Positions 34,303 through 43,271 of a stretch of DNA of 64,000 bases are shown here, piece after piece. The notes under the pieces are model-generated. The model saw only the letters and a list, made by a program, of their open reading frames with translations. It made no database searches and was not told where the DNA came from. Each line of letters begins with the position of its first letter. The first letter of the stretch is position 1. Origin of the DNA: JALEFZ01 sp039817415 (lineage in GTDB: Bacteria; Bacteroidota; Bacteroidia; J057); contig JBCBVV010000005.1 of NCBI GenBank assembly GCA_039817415.1, positions 62,001 through 126,000 on the forward strand, written 5' to 3'. Position numbers and translations under genes: made by a program.

Positions 34303-37182
34303 ATGGCAAAGAGACTCATTACACTTTTCCTTCTAGGGATCATGGCGTTGCCGCACGCTTTTTCTCAAGATGCATTCCTCATTGGGCTGGTATTAAGTAA
34401 GGATTCACTACCCCTCCAAGGTGCTTCAGTGGTCGTTACCTCCGATGAAGACCAGAGCAAACAAGGCGCCCTTACCAGTGAACGAGGACGATATAGATTT
34501 AAAGGCCTTCAACCAGGACCCCATACGATCACGGTTGAGTATGTAGGCTATGAAGCATTCTCAAAGCAAATCAACCTGACTGAGGGACCTAACTTCGCTG
34601 GTAGAATTGTATTAGGAGAGAAATCCTATGAACTGGATGCTGTCGTGATCAAGGGTCAAGTTCCTCCTGCTCAGCAAAAAGGTGATACAACCGAATACAA
34701 TGCTGATGCCTTCAAAACCAATCCAGATGCTACTGCTGAAAATCTGTTAGAAAAAATGCCCGGCGTCGTCGTCCAAAACGGACAGGTTCAGGCCCAGGGT
34801 GAAGCAGTCAGGCAGGTGTTGGTAGATGGCAAAGCCTTCTTTGGGAATGATCCCAATGCAGCCTTGAAAAACCTACCTGCCGAAGTCATTCAAAAAATCC
34901 AAGTTTTCGACCAAAAATCTGAGCAAGCCCAACAAACCGGCTTTGACGATGGCGAGCGCACCAAAACGATCAACATCATTACCAAACCAGAGATGCGAAA
35001 TGGAACCTTTGGAAGGGTTTTCGGTGGAGCCGGTACGGAGAATTATGATGCCCTAGATCGATACAACGCAGGATTTAGCCTCAATAACTTTAATGGAGAC
35101 AGAAGAATCTCAATTCTAGGCCAAAGCAACAACATCAACCAACAAAATTTCTCTAATGAGGATCTTTTGGGAGTTGTAAGTGCAAATGGTGCAAGTAGAA
35201 GAGGATTTAGAGGAGGCAGGCCCAGAAGAGGAGGAGATGCATCAGACTTTTTGGTCAATGAGCAGGGTGGAATTTCGACAACCAACTCAGCAGGGATTAA
35301 CTATACGGACAAGTGGGGAAAGAAAATTGAGGTAGCTGGGTCTTATTTCTTCAACCAGAGCGATAATATTTCAGAAACCAACCTACGTCAGGAATATATT
35401 TCGAGTGGAGACAATGGACAAATTTACGAAGAGGAGGAAGAAAGTAACAGCTCGAACATCAATCACCGCTTCAATCTTCGCCTTGAAATCAAACCTGATG
35501 ACAAGACCAGCATTGTATATCGTCCTAGACTAACCATCCAGCAAAATGAGGGGAGCTCCTTTACCTCCGCAACAACCTTGGTAGGAAGTCAATTGCTCAA
35601 CACCTCCACGACTGACTTCGAAAGCGACTTGACAGGATTGTCAACTCGACACCAACTTTCTTATCGAAGGAGATTTGCCAAAAGAGGAAGGTCCATCTCT
35701 GTTTCTGTCAATGCACAGTATGACGAACAATCCGGAAATAACTTTTTAAAATCAGGGATCAATTATTTCTCAGAGCCTGCCTCAGTTGATACTATTGATC
35801 AAAAAGGAACACTTCAATCCACTACTTGGAATACATCTGCCAACATTCGATACACTGAACCTATCTCGGATAAAGGAATGCTGCAATTGTATTACCGTGT
35901 GAACCCTCAATTAGAGGAATCAGACCAACAAACCCTCAATGATCCTTTGGGAACAGGTAGTTATAGTTTATTGGATACAGCCTTAACCAATACCTTTGAA
36001 AGCAACTATACCACGCAGCAGGTGGGAGCAGGTATGTTTTTCCGTGGTGGGAAAGCCTTCTTCATCACGAGAGTGGCCTATCAATTTGCCCAATTGGATA
36101 ACCAAAGAATATTCCCAGTTGAAGACCAACAGGTCAGAAATTTCAATAACCTCGTTCCCTTTGCCTTGTTGAGATATCGTTTTTCTCGTTCCAACGATTT
36201 GAGAGTCATTTATAGAGGAAGCACTTCCCCTCCATCTGTAGATCAATTGCAGGATGTCATCAACAACAGCAACCCACTCCAAATTACTTCAGGTAATCCT
36301 GAACTCGACCAGAATTACTCTCACCGTGTTATCCTTCGATACAATAAGACCAACACCAAAAACAACAGCGTATTGGTTGCCTTTGCCAATGGAACATTTA
36401 CAGAAAATTATGTAGGGAATCATACGATTCGCCTCAATCAGGATACCACACTGGCCAATGGATATCTGTTGCCAGCTGGATCACAGTATATTTTTCCCGT
36501 CAACCTAGATGGATATTTTCAGGGCCGAGTATTTGTCTCAACAGGACGTTTGATCGAGGCTATTAAGATGAATGTAAACCTAGACCTTTCTGTGGATTAC
36601 AGAAGACAGCCCGGCTTGATCAATAACCGTTTGAATCTGGCGAATACAACAACGGGAGGATTTGGGCTGACCCTAAGTAGTAACATCAGCGAAAACTGGG
36701 ACTTTACCGTTTCATCTAGAACGACTGCCAATCAGGTCATCAATAGCCTACAATCCACGCAAAATAGTAACTACCTCCAGCAGGACAGTCGCGCCCGTCT
36801 AAACGTCATTTTACCGGGACAAGTAGTCTTCCGCTCCAATATTAGCCATACTCTCTATACCGGACTTTCGCAGGACTTTAACCAGAACTTTTGGCTTTGG
36901 TCGCTTGGGTTAGGAAAGAAATTCCTGAAGAATAATCGAGGGGAGCTATACCTAAGTGTATTTGACGCGCTGGGTCAGAATACAAGTATCACCAGAACGG
37001 TAAACGAAAACTATATCGAAGACCTTCAAAGCCTCGTGTTGCAACGTTATGTGATGCTTACCTTTACTTACAATATTAGAGCCTTTACCGATGGGAAAGG
37101 CGATAAACTAAATCTTCCTAACACTGGAAATGATCGTCGAGGCGGCCCTCCAGGAAGACCTGATTTCAGACCAAGAAATTGA
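34303..37182 (+). CDS. TonB-dependent outer membrane receptor (carboxypeptidase-regulatory plus plug plus OMP_b-brl_3 type)
   Basis: The ATG at 34303 gives 959 residues with a signal peptide (to AFSQ). A carboxypeptidase-like domain covers about 22-105 (LIGLVLSKDSLPLQGASVVV). The plug domain follows: DATAENLLEKMPGVVVQNGQ, VLVDGKAFFGNDPNAALKNL and VIQKIQVFDQKSEQ. After about residue 230 come barrel strands, including two Gly/Arg-rich loops (ASRRGFRGGRPRRGG at about 305-325 and NDRRGGPPGRPDFRPRN at the end). This is the architecture of the outer membrane beta-barrel family receptors of Bacteroidota with unknown substrates. It is monocistronic; the SusD-type lipoprotein is absent. Confidence 0.92.
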   Translation: MAKRLITLFLLGIMALPHAFSQDAFLIGLVLSKDSLPLQGASVVVTSDEDQSKQGALTSERGRYRFKGLQPGPHTITVEYVGYEAFSKQINLTEGPNFAGRIVLGEKSYELDAVVIKGQVPPAQQKGDTTEYNADAFKTNPDATAENLLEKMPGVVVQNGQVQAQGEAVRQVLVDGKAFFGNDPNAALKNLPAEVIQKIQVFDQKSEQAQQTGFDDGERTKTINIITKPEMRNGTFGRVFGGAGTENYDALDRYNAGFSLNNFNGDRRISILGQSNNINQQNFSNEDLLGVVSANGASRRGFRGGRPRRGGDASDFLVNEQGGISTTNSAGINYTDKWGKKIEVAGSYFFNQSDNISETNLRQEYISSGDNGQIYEEEEESNSSNINHRFNLRLEIKPDDKTSIVYRPRLTIQQNEGSSFTSATTLVGSQLLNTSTTDFESDLTGLSTRHQLSYRRRFAKRGRSISVSVNAQYDEQSGNNFLKSGINYFSEPASVDTIDQKGTLQSTTWNTSANIRYTEPISDKGMLQLYYRVNPQLEESDQQTLNDPLGTGSYSLLDTALTNTFESNYTTQQVGAGMFFRGGKAFFITRVAYQFAQLDNQRIFPVEDQQVRNFNNLVPFALLRYRFSRSNDLRVIYRGSTSPPSVDQLQDVINNSNPLQITSGNPELDQNYSHRVILRYNKTNTKNNSVLVAFANGTFTENYVGNHTIRLNQDTTLANGYLLPAGSQYIFPVNLDGYFQGRVFVSTGRLIEAIKMNVNLDLSVDYRRQPGLINNRLNLANTTTGGFGLTLSSNISENWDFTVSSRTTANQVINSLQSTQNSNYLQQDSRARLNVILPGQVVFRSNISHTLYTGLSQDFNQNFWLWSLGLGKKFLKNNRGELYLSVFDALGQNTSITRTVNENYIEDLQSLVLQRYVMLTFTYNIRAFTDGKGDKLNLPNTGNDRRGGPPGRPDFRPRN

Positions 37183-37201
37183 CGTGTGTAGCTTATACCC
37201 A

Positions 37202-37230
37202 AAAAGGGCACCCCATTTGGGTGCCCTTTT
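37202..37230. terminator. Bidirectional intrinsic terminator
   Basis: A 12-bp stem AAAAGGGCACCC / GGGTGCCCTTTT with a 5-base loop lies between convergent genes. Confidence 0.92.
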
Positions 37231-37255
37231 ATCATGTATCAATAAAACAGCTCAA

Positions 37256-38830
37256 TTACAGTTTTGCAGCTATGATCATATCATGGGAATGCTTCATACG
37301 CGCATGAATGTAGTACCTACCCGGACGTAGTTCAGAGCCCTGGATTCTGATCGTATGATTTCCAGCCTCATACTCTTGATTCGCTAACTGAAGAATCACC
37401 TTCCCCGTAGCATCAAAAACCCTGATCTGAACCACTCCAGGCTCTTTCACCCAAAACTTCAAATCAGTACGATTTCGAAATGGATTCGGGTTGTTAGAGT
37501 TAAGGAAAATCTTTTGTTCTCTCCCAAATGAAGGACGTGCCTTGCGGGATTTGATGACAGGTACATGCTCAAAATCATCAAAGAGCCATGACTTGATCTT
37601 TTCCTCCTCTACCCCAAACCAGTCCATGAGTACGGAACCATACATGGATCGGAAATCGTACAGCATGGGCAAGTTATCGCGCCTGCTGACTTCTTCAGGA
37701 ATCAGTGGATTCTCTCCAAAAATTTCAGGGTTGACTGCTTTTCCAAAGAAGAACATAGGTGCCGCAGCTCCATGGTCCGTTCCAAGGCTACCATTGGCTT
37801 TGATTCTTCTTCCAAACTCAGAAAAGGTCATACCTACTACGCGGTGATCCAACCCCATCAGCTCCAGATCCTCCTGGAATGCGCCGATGGCATCAGACAC
37901 CTTTAGTAGCAACTCTGCGTGATCCCCGGTTGTCGTATCGCCTGCCTCGACCTGAGATGCATGGGTATCAAAACCGCCTAGATTCACTACATAAACCTTT
38001 GTTTGTAGTCCACCAGCAATTAGCCTGGCTACTACTTTCAATTCTCTTGCGAGGTTATTGCGCTCTTGCCCTAGATATTTTTTAGAGACATTACTTCCCT
38101 TATTTGATGCATCCTGAATGGCCTCCAAATATTGATTGGTACTGACAATCATATTTCGCATGAAACTCAGTTCCTTCCCATAAAGAGTGTTCATATTGGT
38201 AGTCCCTCCAGAAGCTGGTAATTCTGAAAAATTATCTGGATTTGTTACGGCCAAGCCAAGATTCACTGAAAGCCCCTGACAGGTGTTGGATACTATAGAA
38301 CCCACTGTAATCGCGGGTGGGTGCGGCTTATCGGCATTCGGGAAGCCAAGGGGAAAATCGGGAAACTCATCATCCAAGAACCTCCCTACCCAACCAGAAT
38401 TCCAGGTTTCATCAGCCGGAGAGGCTGAGGTCCAGATGTCTGTGGATCGAAAGTGGGAGAAATTGGGATCGGGATATCCTACCCCTTGTACAATGGCTAT
38501 TTTCTTTTGCTCATACATACGCTTCATTTCTCCCATAGAAGGATGGAGACCGATATGGTCATGAAGCTTGAGTACTTTATTTTCTGGAATATATACATCC
38601 GGTCGCGCCTTGACGAGATTATCGTATTGGTCTAGGGGAATGAGGGTATTTAAGCCATCGTTTCCTCCATTAAGCTGAATCAATACAAGAACGCGATCCG
38701 TATCATCTGCCATTTGAGCAAGTCTGGCAAGGGGATGCTGCATGTTATGGGCGAATAGGTTGGTTTTACCTAAGGCCATGGGAATCATCCCTGCTGCAGC
38801 GGATCTTTTTAAAAAGCTCCTACGTTTCAT
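37256..38830 (-). CDS. DUF1501 family protein with Tat signal and T9SS type A sorting domain
   Basis: The 524-residue protein begins with a twin-arginine-like sequence RRSFLKRSAAAGMIPMALG. The DUF1501 part (about 45-420) is related to sulfatase/alkaline-phosphatase-like folds: VLVLIQLNGGNDGLNTLIP, FSHFRSTDIWTSA and VGMTFSEFGRRIKANGSLGTDHG, which supplies metal-ligand-like residues. The last 80 residues are a type A sorting domain (FRNRTDLKFWVKEPGVVQIRVFD ... LRPGRYYIHA). The double export signature (Tat for the inner membrane, T9SS for the outer) is notable. It lies 40 bases downstream of the DUF1800 gene; the pair is a recurrent unit in Bacteroidota and Planctomycetota with unknown function. 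Confidence 0.88.
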   Translation of the reverse strand: MKRRSFLKRSAAAGMIPMALGKTNLFAHNMQHPLARLAQMADDTDRVLVLIQLNGGNDGLNTLIPLDQYDNLVKARPDVYIPENKVLKLHDHIGLHPSMGEMKRMYEQKKIAIVQGVGYPDPNFSHFRSTDIWTSASPADETWNSGWVGRFLDDEFPDFPLGFPNADKPHPPAITVGSIVSNTCQGLSVNLGLAVTNPDNFSELPASGGTTNMNTLYGKELSFMRNMIVSTNQYLEAIQDASNKGSNVSKKYLGQERNNLARELKVVARLIAGGLQTKVYVVNLGGFDTHASQVEAGDTTTGDHAELLLKVSDAIGAFQEDLELMGLDHRVVGMTFSEFGRRIKANGSLGTDHGAAAPMFFFGKAVNPEIFGENPLIPEEVSRRDNLPMLYDFRSMYGSVLMDWFGVEEEKIKSWLFDDFEHVPVIKSRKARPSFGREQKIFLNSNNPNPFRNRTDLKFWVKEPGVVQIRVFDATGKVILQLANQEYEAGNHTIRIQGSELRPGRYYIHARMKHSHDMIIAAKL

Positions 38831-38870
38831 TTATGTAAAGCTTTGATGGTCAATAGAAATGAGTAAAGGA

Positions 38871-40532
38871 TTAGGATAATTGGAACTCCGCCATGGTAAC
38901 AATGGCCGTCAACAGGGCTTCAAGCTTAGTAAGAATAGATTTACTTACCATTTCGTCTGAAGGATCAGCCAGGTATAACATATATTCCTCTGTCCATTCG
39001 AAGTCAGGGAGACCGGGGATCAACACATTTTTCAAGGCATCCAATTGGACCTGATCCAAAGGCATAGGAAGGAATCGTTCTGTCCAGCCACTTATAAGCA
39101 AATTTGGATCGAAAGGGTCTTCCACCGTTCCTAACAATTCGATTAAATCCATCTCTATTCGGATATCGTTCTTGCGGTATCCATTCCTTACGAAATTCTT
39201 CAAGTAGCTAAACCTATAAGGAAGGGTAACTGAGTTGATCCAAATTTGGTGAAACAAGGGTTCTTGGTAAAAAGCTTTCCAGCCAGCTACATCAGGCGGA
39301 TTCATAAATTCCATCTGCATATTTCTTGCCTGATTGAGCATGTTATCCCAGAAGTAATAGCTCCAGATATAATCTGTCTCTGTCGGAACAGGATATCGGC
39401 TATTCTTGACGACACCTACTACCATATCTAGGGGATGTTTGATGTAGGCACCATGGGAATCTGTCCCGAGAAAATGCTCAGAGGCAAGTAACCTTCTGAT
39501 CACGTTCTTCACCTCATAGTTTTCGTCTACCATCTGTTGTGCCAAGGGCTCAATGATATCACGCATCACCTCCTCGGTGATATCGTAGTAGACAAACCAT
39601 CTGTATAATTTTTTGACGATGTGTACAGCTGTCTGTTTTTCGGCAAAGATCATGTCAATCAGGACCTTGTATTCGTCTTTACCAGCGTTGCTAATAACCC
39701 TGTTCTGAAAGGCTGCGGAAAACTGTTTATCGCCAGGCTCATGTCTGTCTTCACTGAATTCAACCTGCGGACTACCTGCGTCATCCCCTTGGGTGATAGG
39801 TCGCCAACCCGTTAGACATTCTGCAGCTGCTAATACGTCATTCTCGTTGTAGTAGGTATAATCACCAGGCCCTCTTAAAGGTCCTTTCCCAATTGAAAAG
39901 AGCTCAAAAAGCTCTCTTGCATAGTTTTCATTCGGCCTTCCCTTTCTATTATCATCCCCATCAAGGTATCTCAGCATCGCAGGAAGAATGGTCATTTCTT
40001 CTACAAGCGTTTTGAAATTGCCAAGGGCGTTTTTACGTAGCAGATCAAGGTATTGATACGCGTTTCTGGCTTCCCCTACTTTCCCGATTTCTACTGAGAA
40101 ATGGTTGTGCCAAAACAGCACCATAGACTCGCGGATTCGAATACCTTCGCCCACCATTAAGCCGATATTCCAAGCTCTGAGGGACCTTCTTCTCCGACCA
40201 TCATCGCCACCATCGTCCAAGGGAGCTTCAATCCAGGTTTGCCCTTCTCTTGCATTTCTGTCCTCGTTGAAATCAAACATGACAGGAGGAGCGGGAAGTT
40301 GATGATTGCCAAGCAATCTATCGAGGGTTTGCTCCAAGCCCCAGTTCAAGGCCTGATTGATCTCCTCTGGTGTAGGCCCAAAGCAGCACCTTCTCAGCAA
40401 ATGAGCCGCTGCAGCACGGTCCCAAGGCCCCGAATAAGGAGTTAAATCACCCGCCAAGCTGCGCGTGGGCATCATCGGTGCTGAAGAGGTCTCGGAAACA
40501 GAAGAAAAGGATAGGAAATCTCTTCGGTTCAT
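38871..40532 (-). CDS. DUF1800 family protein
   Basis: The ATG at 40532 gives 553 residues starting MNRRDFLS; the frame extends to 40556. RRDFLS hints at a Tat signal, but the following stretch (SFSSVSETSSAPMM) is not hydrophobic, so export is uncertain. DUF1800 motifs are present: HLLRRCCFGPTPEEINQAL at about 42-60, LFWHNHFS at 140-147, NENYARELFELFSIG, and the C-terminal NPPDVAGWKAFYQEP. It is the first gene of the DUF1800-DUF1501 pair. The gap upstream holds a 10-base direct repeat TATGGTACAA at 40547 and 40594. Confidence 0.85.
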   Translation of the reverse strand: MNRRDFLSFSSVSETSSAPMMPTRSLAGDLTPYSGPWDRAAAAHLLRRCCFGPTPEEINQALNWGLEQTLDRLLGNHQLPAPPVMFDFNEDRNAREGQTWIEAPLDDGGDDGRRRRSLRAWNIGLMVGEGIRIRESMVLFWHNHFSVEIGKVGEARNAYQYLDLLRKNALGNFKTLVEEMTILPAMLRYLDGDDNRKGRPNENYARELFELFSIGKGPLRGPGDYTYYNENDVLAAAECLTGWRPITQGDDAGSPQVEFSEDRHEPGDKQFSAAFQNRVISNAGKDEYKVLIDMIFAEKQTAVHIVKKLYRWFVYYDITEEVMRDIIEPLAQQMVDENYEVKNVIRRLLASEHFLGTDSHGAYIKHPLDMVVGVVKNSRYPVPTETDYIWSYYFWDNMLNQARNMQMEFMNPPDVAGWKAFYQEPLFHQIWINSVTLPYRFSYLKNFVRNGYRKNDIRIEMDLIELLGTVEDPFDPNLLISGWTERFLPMPLDQVQLDALKNVLIPGLPDFEWTEEYMLYLADPSDEMVSKSILTKLEALLTAIVTMAEFQLS

Positions 40533-40546
40533 AGACTTGTTACTAA

Positions 40547-40603
40547 TATGGTACAATAATTTCCCAGCCTACACCCGGGGATTGAGGGAAGGCTATGGTA
40601 CAA
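40547..40603. repeat. 10-base direct repeat upstream of the DUF1800 gene
   Basis: TATGGTACAA occurs at 40547-40556 and 40594-40603 (period 47). The first copy is about 15 bases before the ATG at 40532. It could be a regulatory site or chance. Confidence 0.3.
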
Positions 40604-40773
40604 ACGCTTTGGATTGTCAATTATGACATTCCAAATGGTAGAAATGCGGGGAATTGGAGTATTTACGAGTTAAAAAGAAGCAAAAAGTCGACCAAAGCAA
40701 AGGGCCGCTTAGGCATTCTCGTAAATTGTCTGATCTTTCGTAAAAAAGAAAAAAGGGGGCTTTTTCCCAAAAT

Positions 40774-42909
40774 TTATTCTTCTAACATCTTCTGAAGGAT
40801 GGATTTTGCTGCCTCGGGTATAGCCGTACCCGGACCAAACACACCAACAACCCCAGCTTCAAATAGAAAGTCGTAGTCTTGCTGAGGAATAACTCCACCA
40901 GCGACAACTAGTATGTCTTCCCTTCCAATTTTTGCTAATTCGGAGATCAATTGAGGGACCAGCGTCTTATGACCAGCAGCCAAGGAGGAAACTCCTACAA
41001 TGTGTACATCATTTTCAGATGCCTGACGAGCGACCTCTGAAGGCATTTGAAACAAGGGCCCTATGTCTACGTCGAAGCCCAAATCAGCGAATGAAGTGGA
41101 TATCACCTTCGCTCCTCTATCGTGCCCGTCCTGTCCCATTTTGGCGACCATGATCCTGGGTCTTCTTCCTTCTAGTTTGGCAAATTCATCTGCTAGTTCC
41201 CTTACCTCTTCAATTCCATTCATATTTTTTGATTCCTGTGCATATACACCGCTTACAGATCGTATCACAGGTGTGTAGCGGCCAAATGCCTTTTCCATCG
41301 CATCGGAAATCTCCCCCAGACTGGCTCGATTTCTAGCTGCCTCTACAGCAAGGGCCAATAGGTTCCCACTACCCCTTTGCGCTGCTTCCTCAATGGCTTT
41401 CAAACTCGCTGCTACTTTTTCTGCATCACGGCTGGCTTTCACCTCATTCAACCTCCTAATTTGAGACTCCCGCACCGCAGAATTATCAATTTCTCTGATT
41501 TCAAATGAGGCTTTTTCCCCATCGGATTCAAATCTGTTTACACCTACGATTACATCATCTCCCGCATCAATTCTTGCCTGCTTTCTGGTAGCAGCTTCTT
41601 CGATCCGCATCTTAGGAATACCTTGCTCTATCGCTTTGGCCATTCCTCCATAGGATTCTACCTCTTCAATCAAGGACCATGCTCTGTGCGCTAGGTCATG
41701 CGTCAATTTCTCTACATAGAAGGAACCCGCCCAAGGATCTACGGATTTGGTTATTTGAGTTTCGTCTTGCAAGTATAGCTGTGTATTGCGTGCGATTCGG
41801 GCGGAAAAATCCGTAGGCAAAGCAATCGCCTCATCAAAGGAATTGGTATGGAGGGACTGGGTATGCCCACAAGCAGCTGCCATGGCTTCAATACAAGTTC
41901 TCGCAACATTGTTCAAGGGATCTTGCTCAGTCAATGACCAGCCCGAAGTCTGGCAGTGGGTACGGAGCGACATGGATTTGGGATTCTTAGGATCAAACTG
42001 CTTCACCAGTTTAGCCCAAAGCATCCTTCCAGCTCTCATCTTGGCGATTTCCATAAAGAAATTCATCCCAATAGCCCAGAAAAAGGACAATCGAGGTGCA
42101 AATACATCTATGTCCAGTCCAGCCTTTAAACCCGTTTTGAGGTATTCTAATCCATCAGCAAGCGTGTACGCCAATTCAAGATCTGCCGTAGCACCTGCTT
42201 CCTGCATGTGATAACCAGAAATCGAGATGGAATTAAAGCGTGGCATATGCTGAGAGGTATATTCGAAGATATCCCCAATCAATTTCATAGAAGGCTCAGG
42301 TGGATAGATATAGGTATTTCTCACCATGAATTCCTTCAGAATGTCGTTCTGAATGGTTCCAGATAAGGCCTCAGGTTTAACTCCTTGCTCTTCTGCTGCT
42401 ACAATATAAAATGCCATGATAGGAATCACCGCACCATTCATGGTCATGGAAACGGACATCTGATCTAATGGAATCCGATCAAAGAGGATTTTCATGTCCT
42501 CTACCGTATCAATGGCTACTCCTGCCTTTCCCACATCCCCAAACACTCGTTCGTGATCAGAATCATATCCTCTGTGTGTCGCCAGGTCAAAGGCCACAGA
42601 GAGACCTTTTTGTCCAGCAGCAAGATTTTTTCGGTAAAATTCGTTGGAGGCCTTCGCTGTTGAAAAACCCGCATACTGACGGATTGTCCATGGTCTTTGG
42701 ACATACATCGTTGAGTAAGGCCCACGTAAAAAGGGGGGAAGTCCTGCAGCGTAGTTCAAATGCGTTAATCCTTCTAAATCGGAAGATGTATAAAGCGGTT
42801 GGATGCTGATTTTTTCAGGCGTTTCCCAGGCCTTCCCTGAAAGTTCTCCGGCAGAAAGGTTTATTCTTTTTCCAAAGTCGAGAGGAATGTTGTTAAAGTC
42901 TGGCCTCAT
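40774..42909 (-). CDS. scpA: Methylmalonyl-CoA mutase, large (catalytic) subunit
   Basis: This adenosylcobalamin enzyme interconverts succinyl-CoA and R-methylmalonyl-CoA. The ATG at 42909 (711 residues) gives the family-like N-terminus MRPDFNNIPL; an in-frame TTG at 42933 is less likely. The substrate-binding barrel has FLRGPYSTMYVQRPWTIRQY and the SVSMTMNGAV segment; the C-terminal cobalamin domain has the B12 ligand motif DGHDRGAKVI and SSLAAGH. The small subunit or chaperone genes usually next to it are not visible in this window. With etfBA and sucD it fits propionate and branched-chain amino acid degradation. Confidence 0.96.
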   Translation of the reverse strand: MRPDFNNIPLDFGKRINLSAGELSGKAWETPEKISIQPLYTSSDLEGLTHLNYAAGLPPFLRGPYSTMYVQRPWTIRQYAGFSTAKASNEFYRKNLAAGQKGLSVAFDLATHRGYDSDHERVFGDVGKAGVAIDTVEDMKILFDRIPLDQMSVSMTMNGAVIPIMAFYIVAAEEQGVKPEALSGTIQNDILKEFMVRNTYIYPPEPSMKLIGDIFEYTSQHMPRFNSISISGYHMQEAGATADLELAYTLADGLEYLKTGLKAGLDIDVFAPRLSFFWAIGMNFFMEIAKMRAGRMLWAKLVKQFDPKNPKSMSLRTHCQTSGWSLTEQDPLNNVARTCIEAMAAACGHTQSLHTNSFDEAIALPTDFSARIARNTQLYLQDETQITKSVDPWAGSFYVEKLTHDLAHRAWSLIEEVESYGGMAKAIEQGIPKMRIEEAATRKQARIDAGDDVIVGVNRFESDGEKASFEIREIDNSAVRESQIRRLNEVKASRDAEKVAASLKAIEEAAQRGSGNLLALAVEAARNRASLGEISDAMEKAFGRYTPVIRSVSGVYAQESKNMNGIEEVRELADEFAKLEGRRPRIMVAKMGQDGHDRGAKVISTSFADLGFDVDIGPLFQMPSEVARQASENDVHIVGVSSLAAGHKTLVPQLISELAKIGREDILVVAGGVIPQQDYDFLFEAGVVGVFGPGTAIPEAAKSILQKMLEE

Positions 42910-42998
42910 ATCTATTAGCAATCGAGTAGGCAAGGAATATAGTCCGAAGCAAGAAGTTATGCAATGGCAAATGATAGCTGTTCTAAAGTATGGGTATC

Positions 42999-43027
42999 AA
43001 AAAAAGCCTCTTCGTGATGAAGAGGCT
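42999..43027 (-). terminator. Intrinsic terminator after the small lipoprotein gene
   Basis: On the minus strand AGCCTCTTC-ATCAC-GAAGAGGCT is followed by seven T. It ends the transcript of the PKD protein and small lipoprotein pair. Confidence 0.9.
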
Positions 43028-43049
43028 CTATAGAAATTTGCTAGCTGTA

Positions 43050-43271
43050 TTATCTCAATGAATCGGGCGGCAAAGGGGCAGGCATTTCCTGCATCGTTGT
43101 ATCATCATCCTCCGTGGACGTAGGTACTACTACCTTTGCTGGACCGCTTTGCCCTTTGCTTACATTGGCTTCTACCTGTTTTTCCTGTGGGGCTTGAGCG
43201 CTTTTACAAGAAAACGTAGTCGCCAGTAAGCTTAGTCCAATCACATTAAGGAAGGACAACAATCTTTTCAT
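43050..43271 (-). CDS. Small lipoprotein coupled to a T9SS cargo gene
   Basis: The 73-residue product has a signal sequence with a lipobox-like Cys22 (TTFSC) and a short, Pro/Gln/Glu-rich, probably unstructured mature part (SAQAPQEKQVEANVSKGQ ... APLPPDSLR). Its ATG at 43271 lies inside the 3' end of the T9SS gene, overlapping it by 26 bases in another frame, which is typical of translational coupling. A strong terminator follows about 23 bases after the stop. No family is recognised; it might be an anchor or accessory to the secreted neighbour. Confidence 0.65.
   Translation of the reverse strand: MKRLLSFLNVIGLSLLATTFSCKSAQAPQEKQVEANVSKGQSGPAKVVVPTSTEDDDTTMQEMPAPLPPDSLR

Noticed and set aside
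40595..40795. 66-residue plus-strand frame in the gap between DUF1800 and the mutase
   Set aside because: It runs into the mutase gene on the other strand, lacks a ribosome-binding site and has no conserved pattern.
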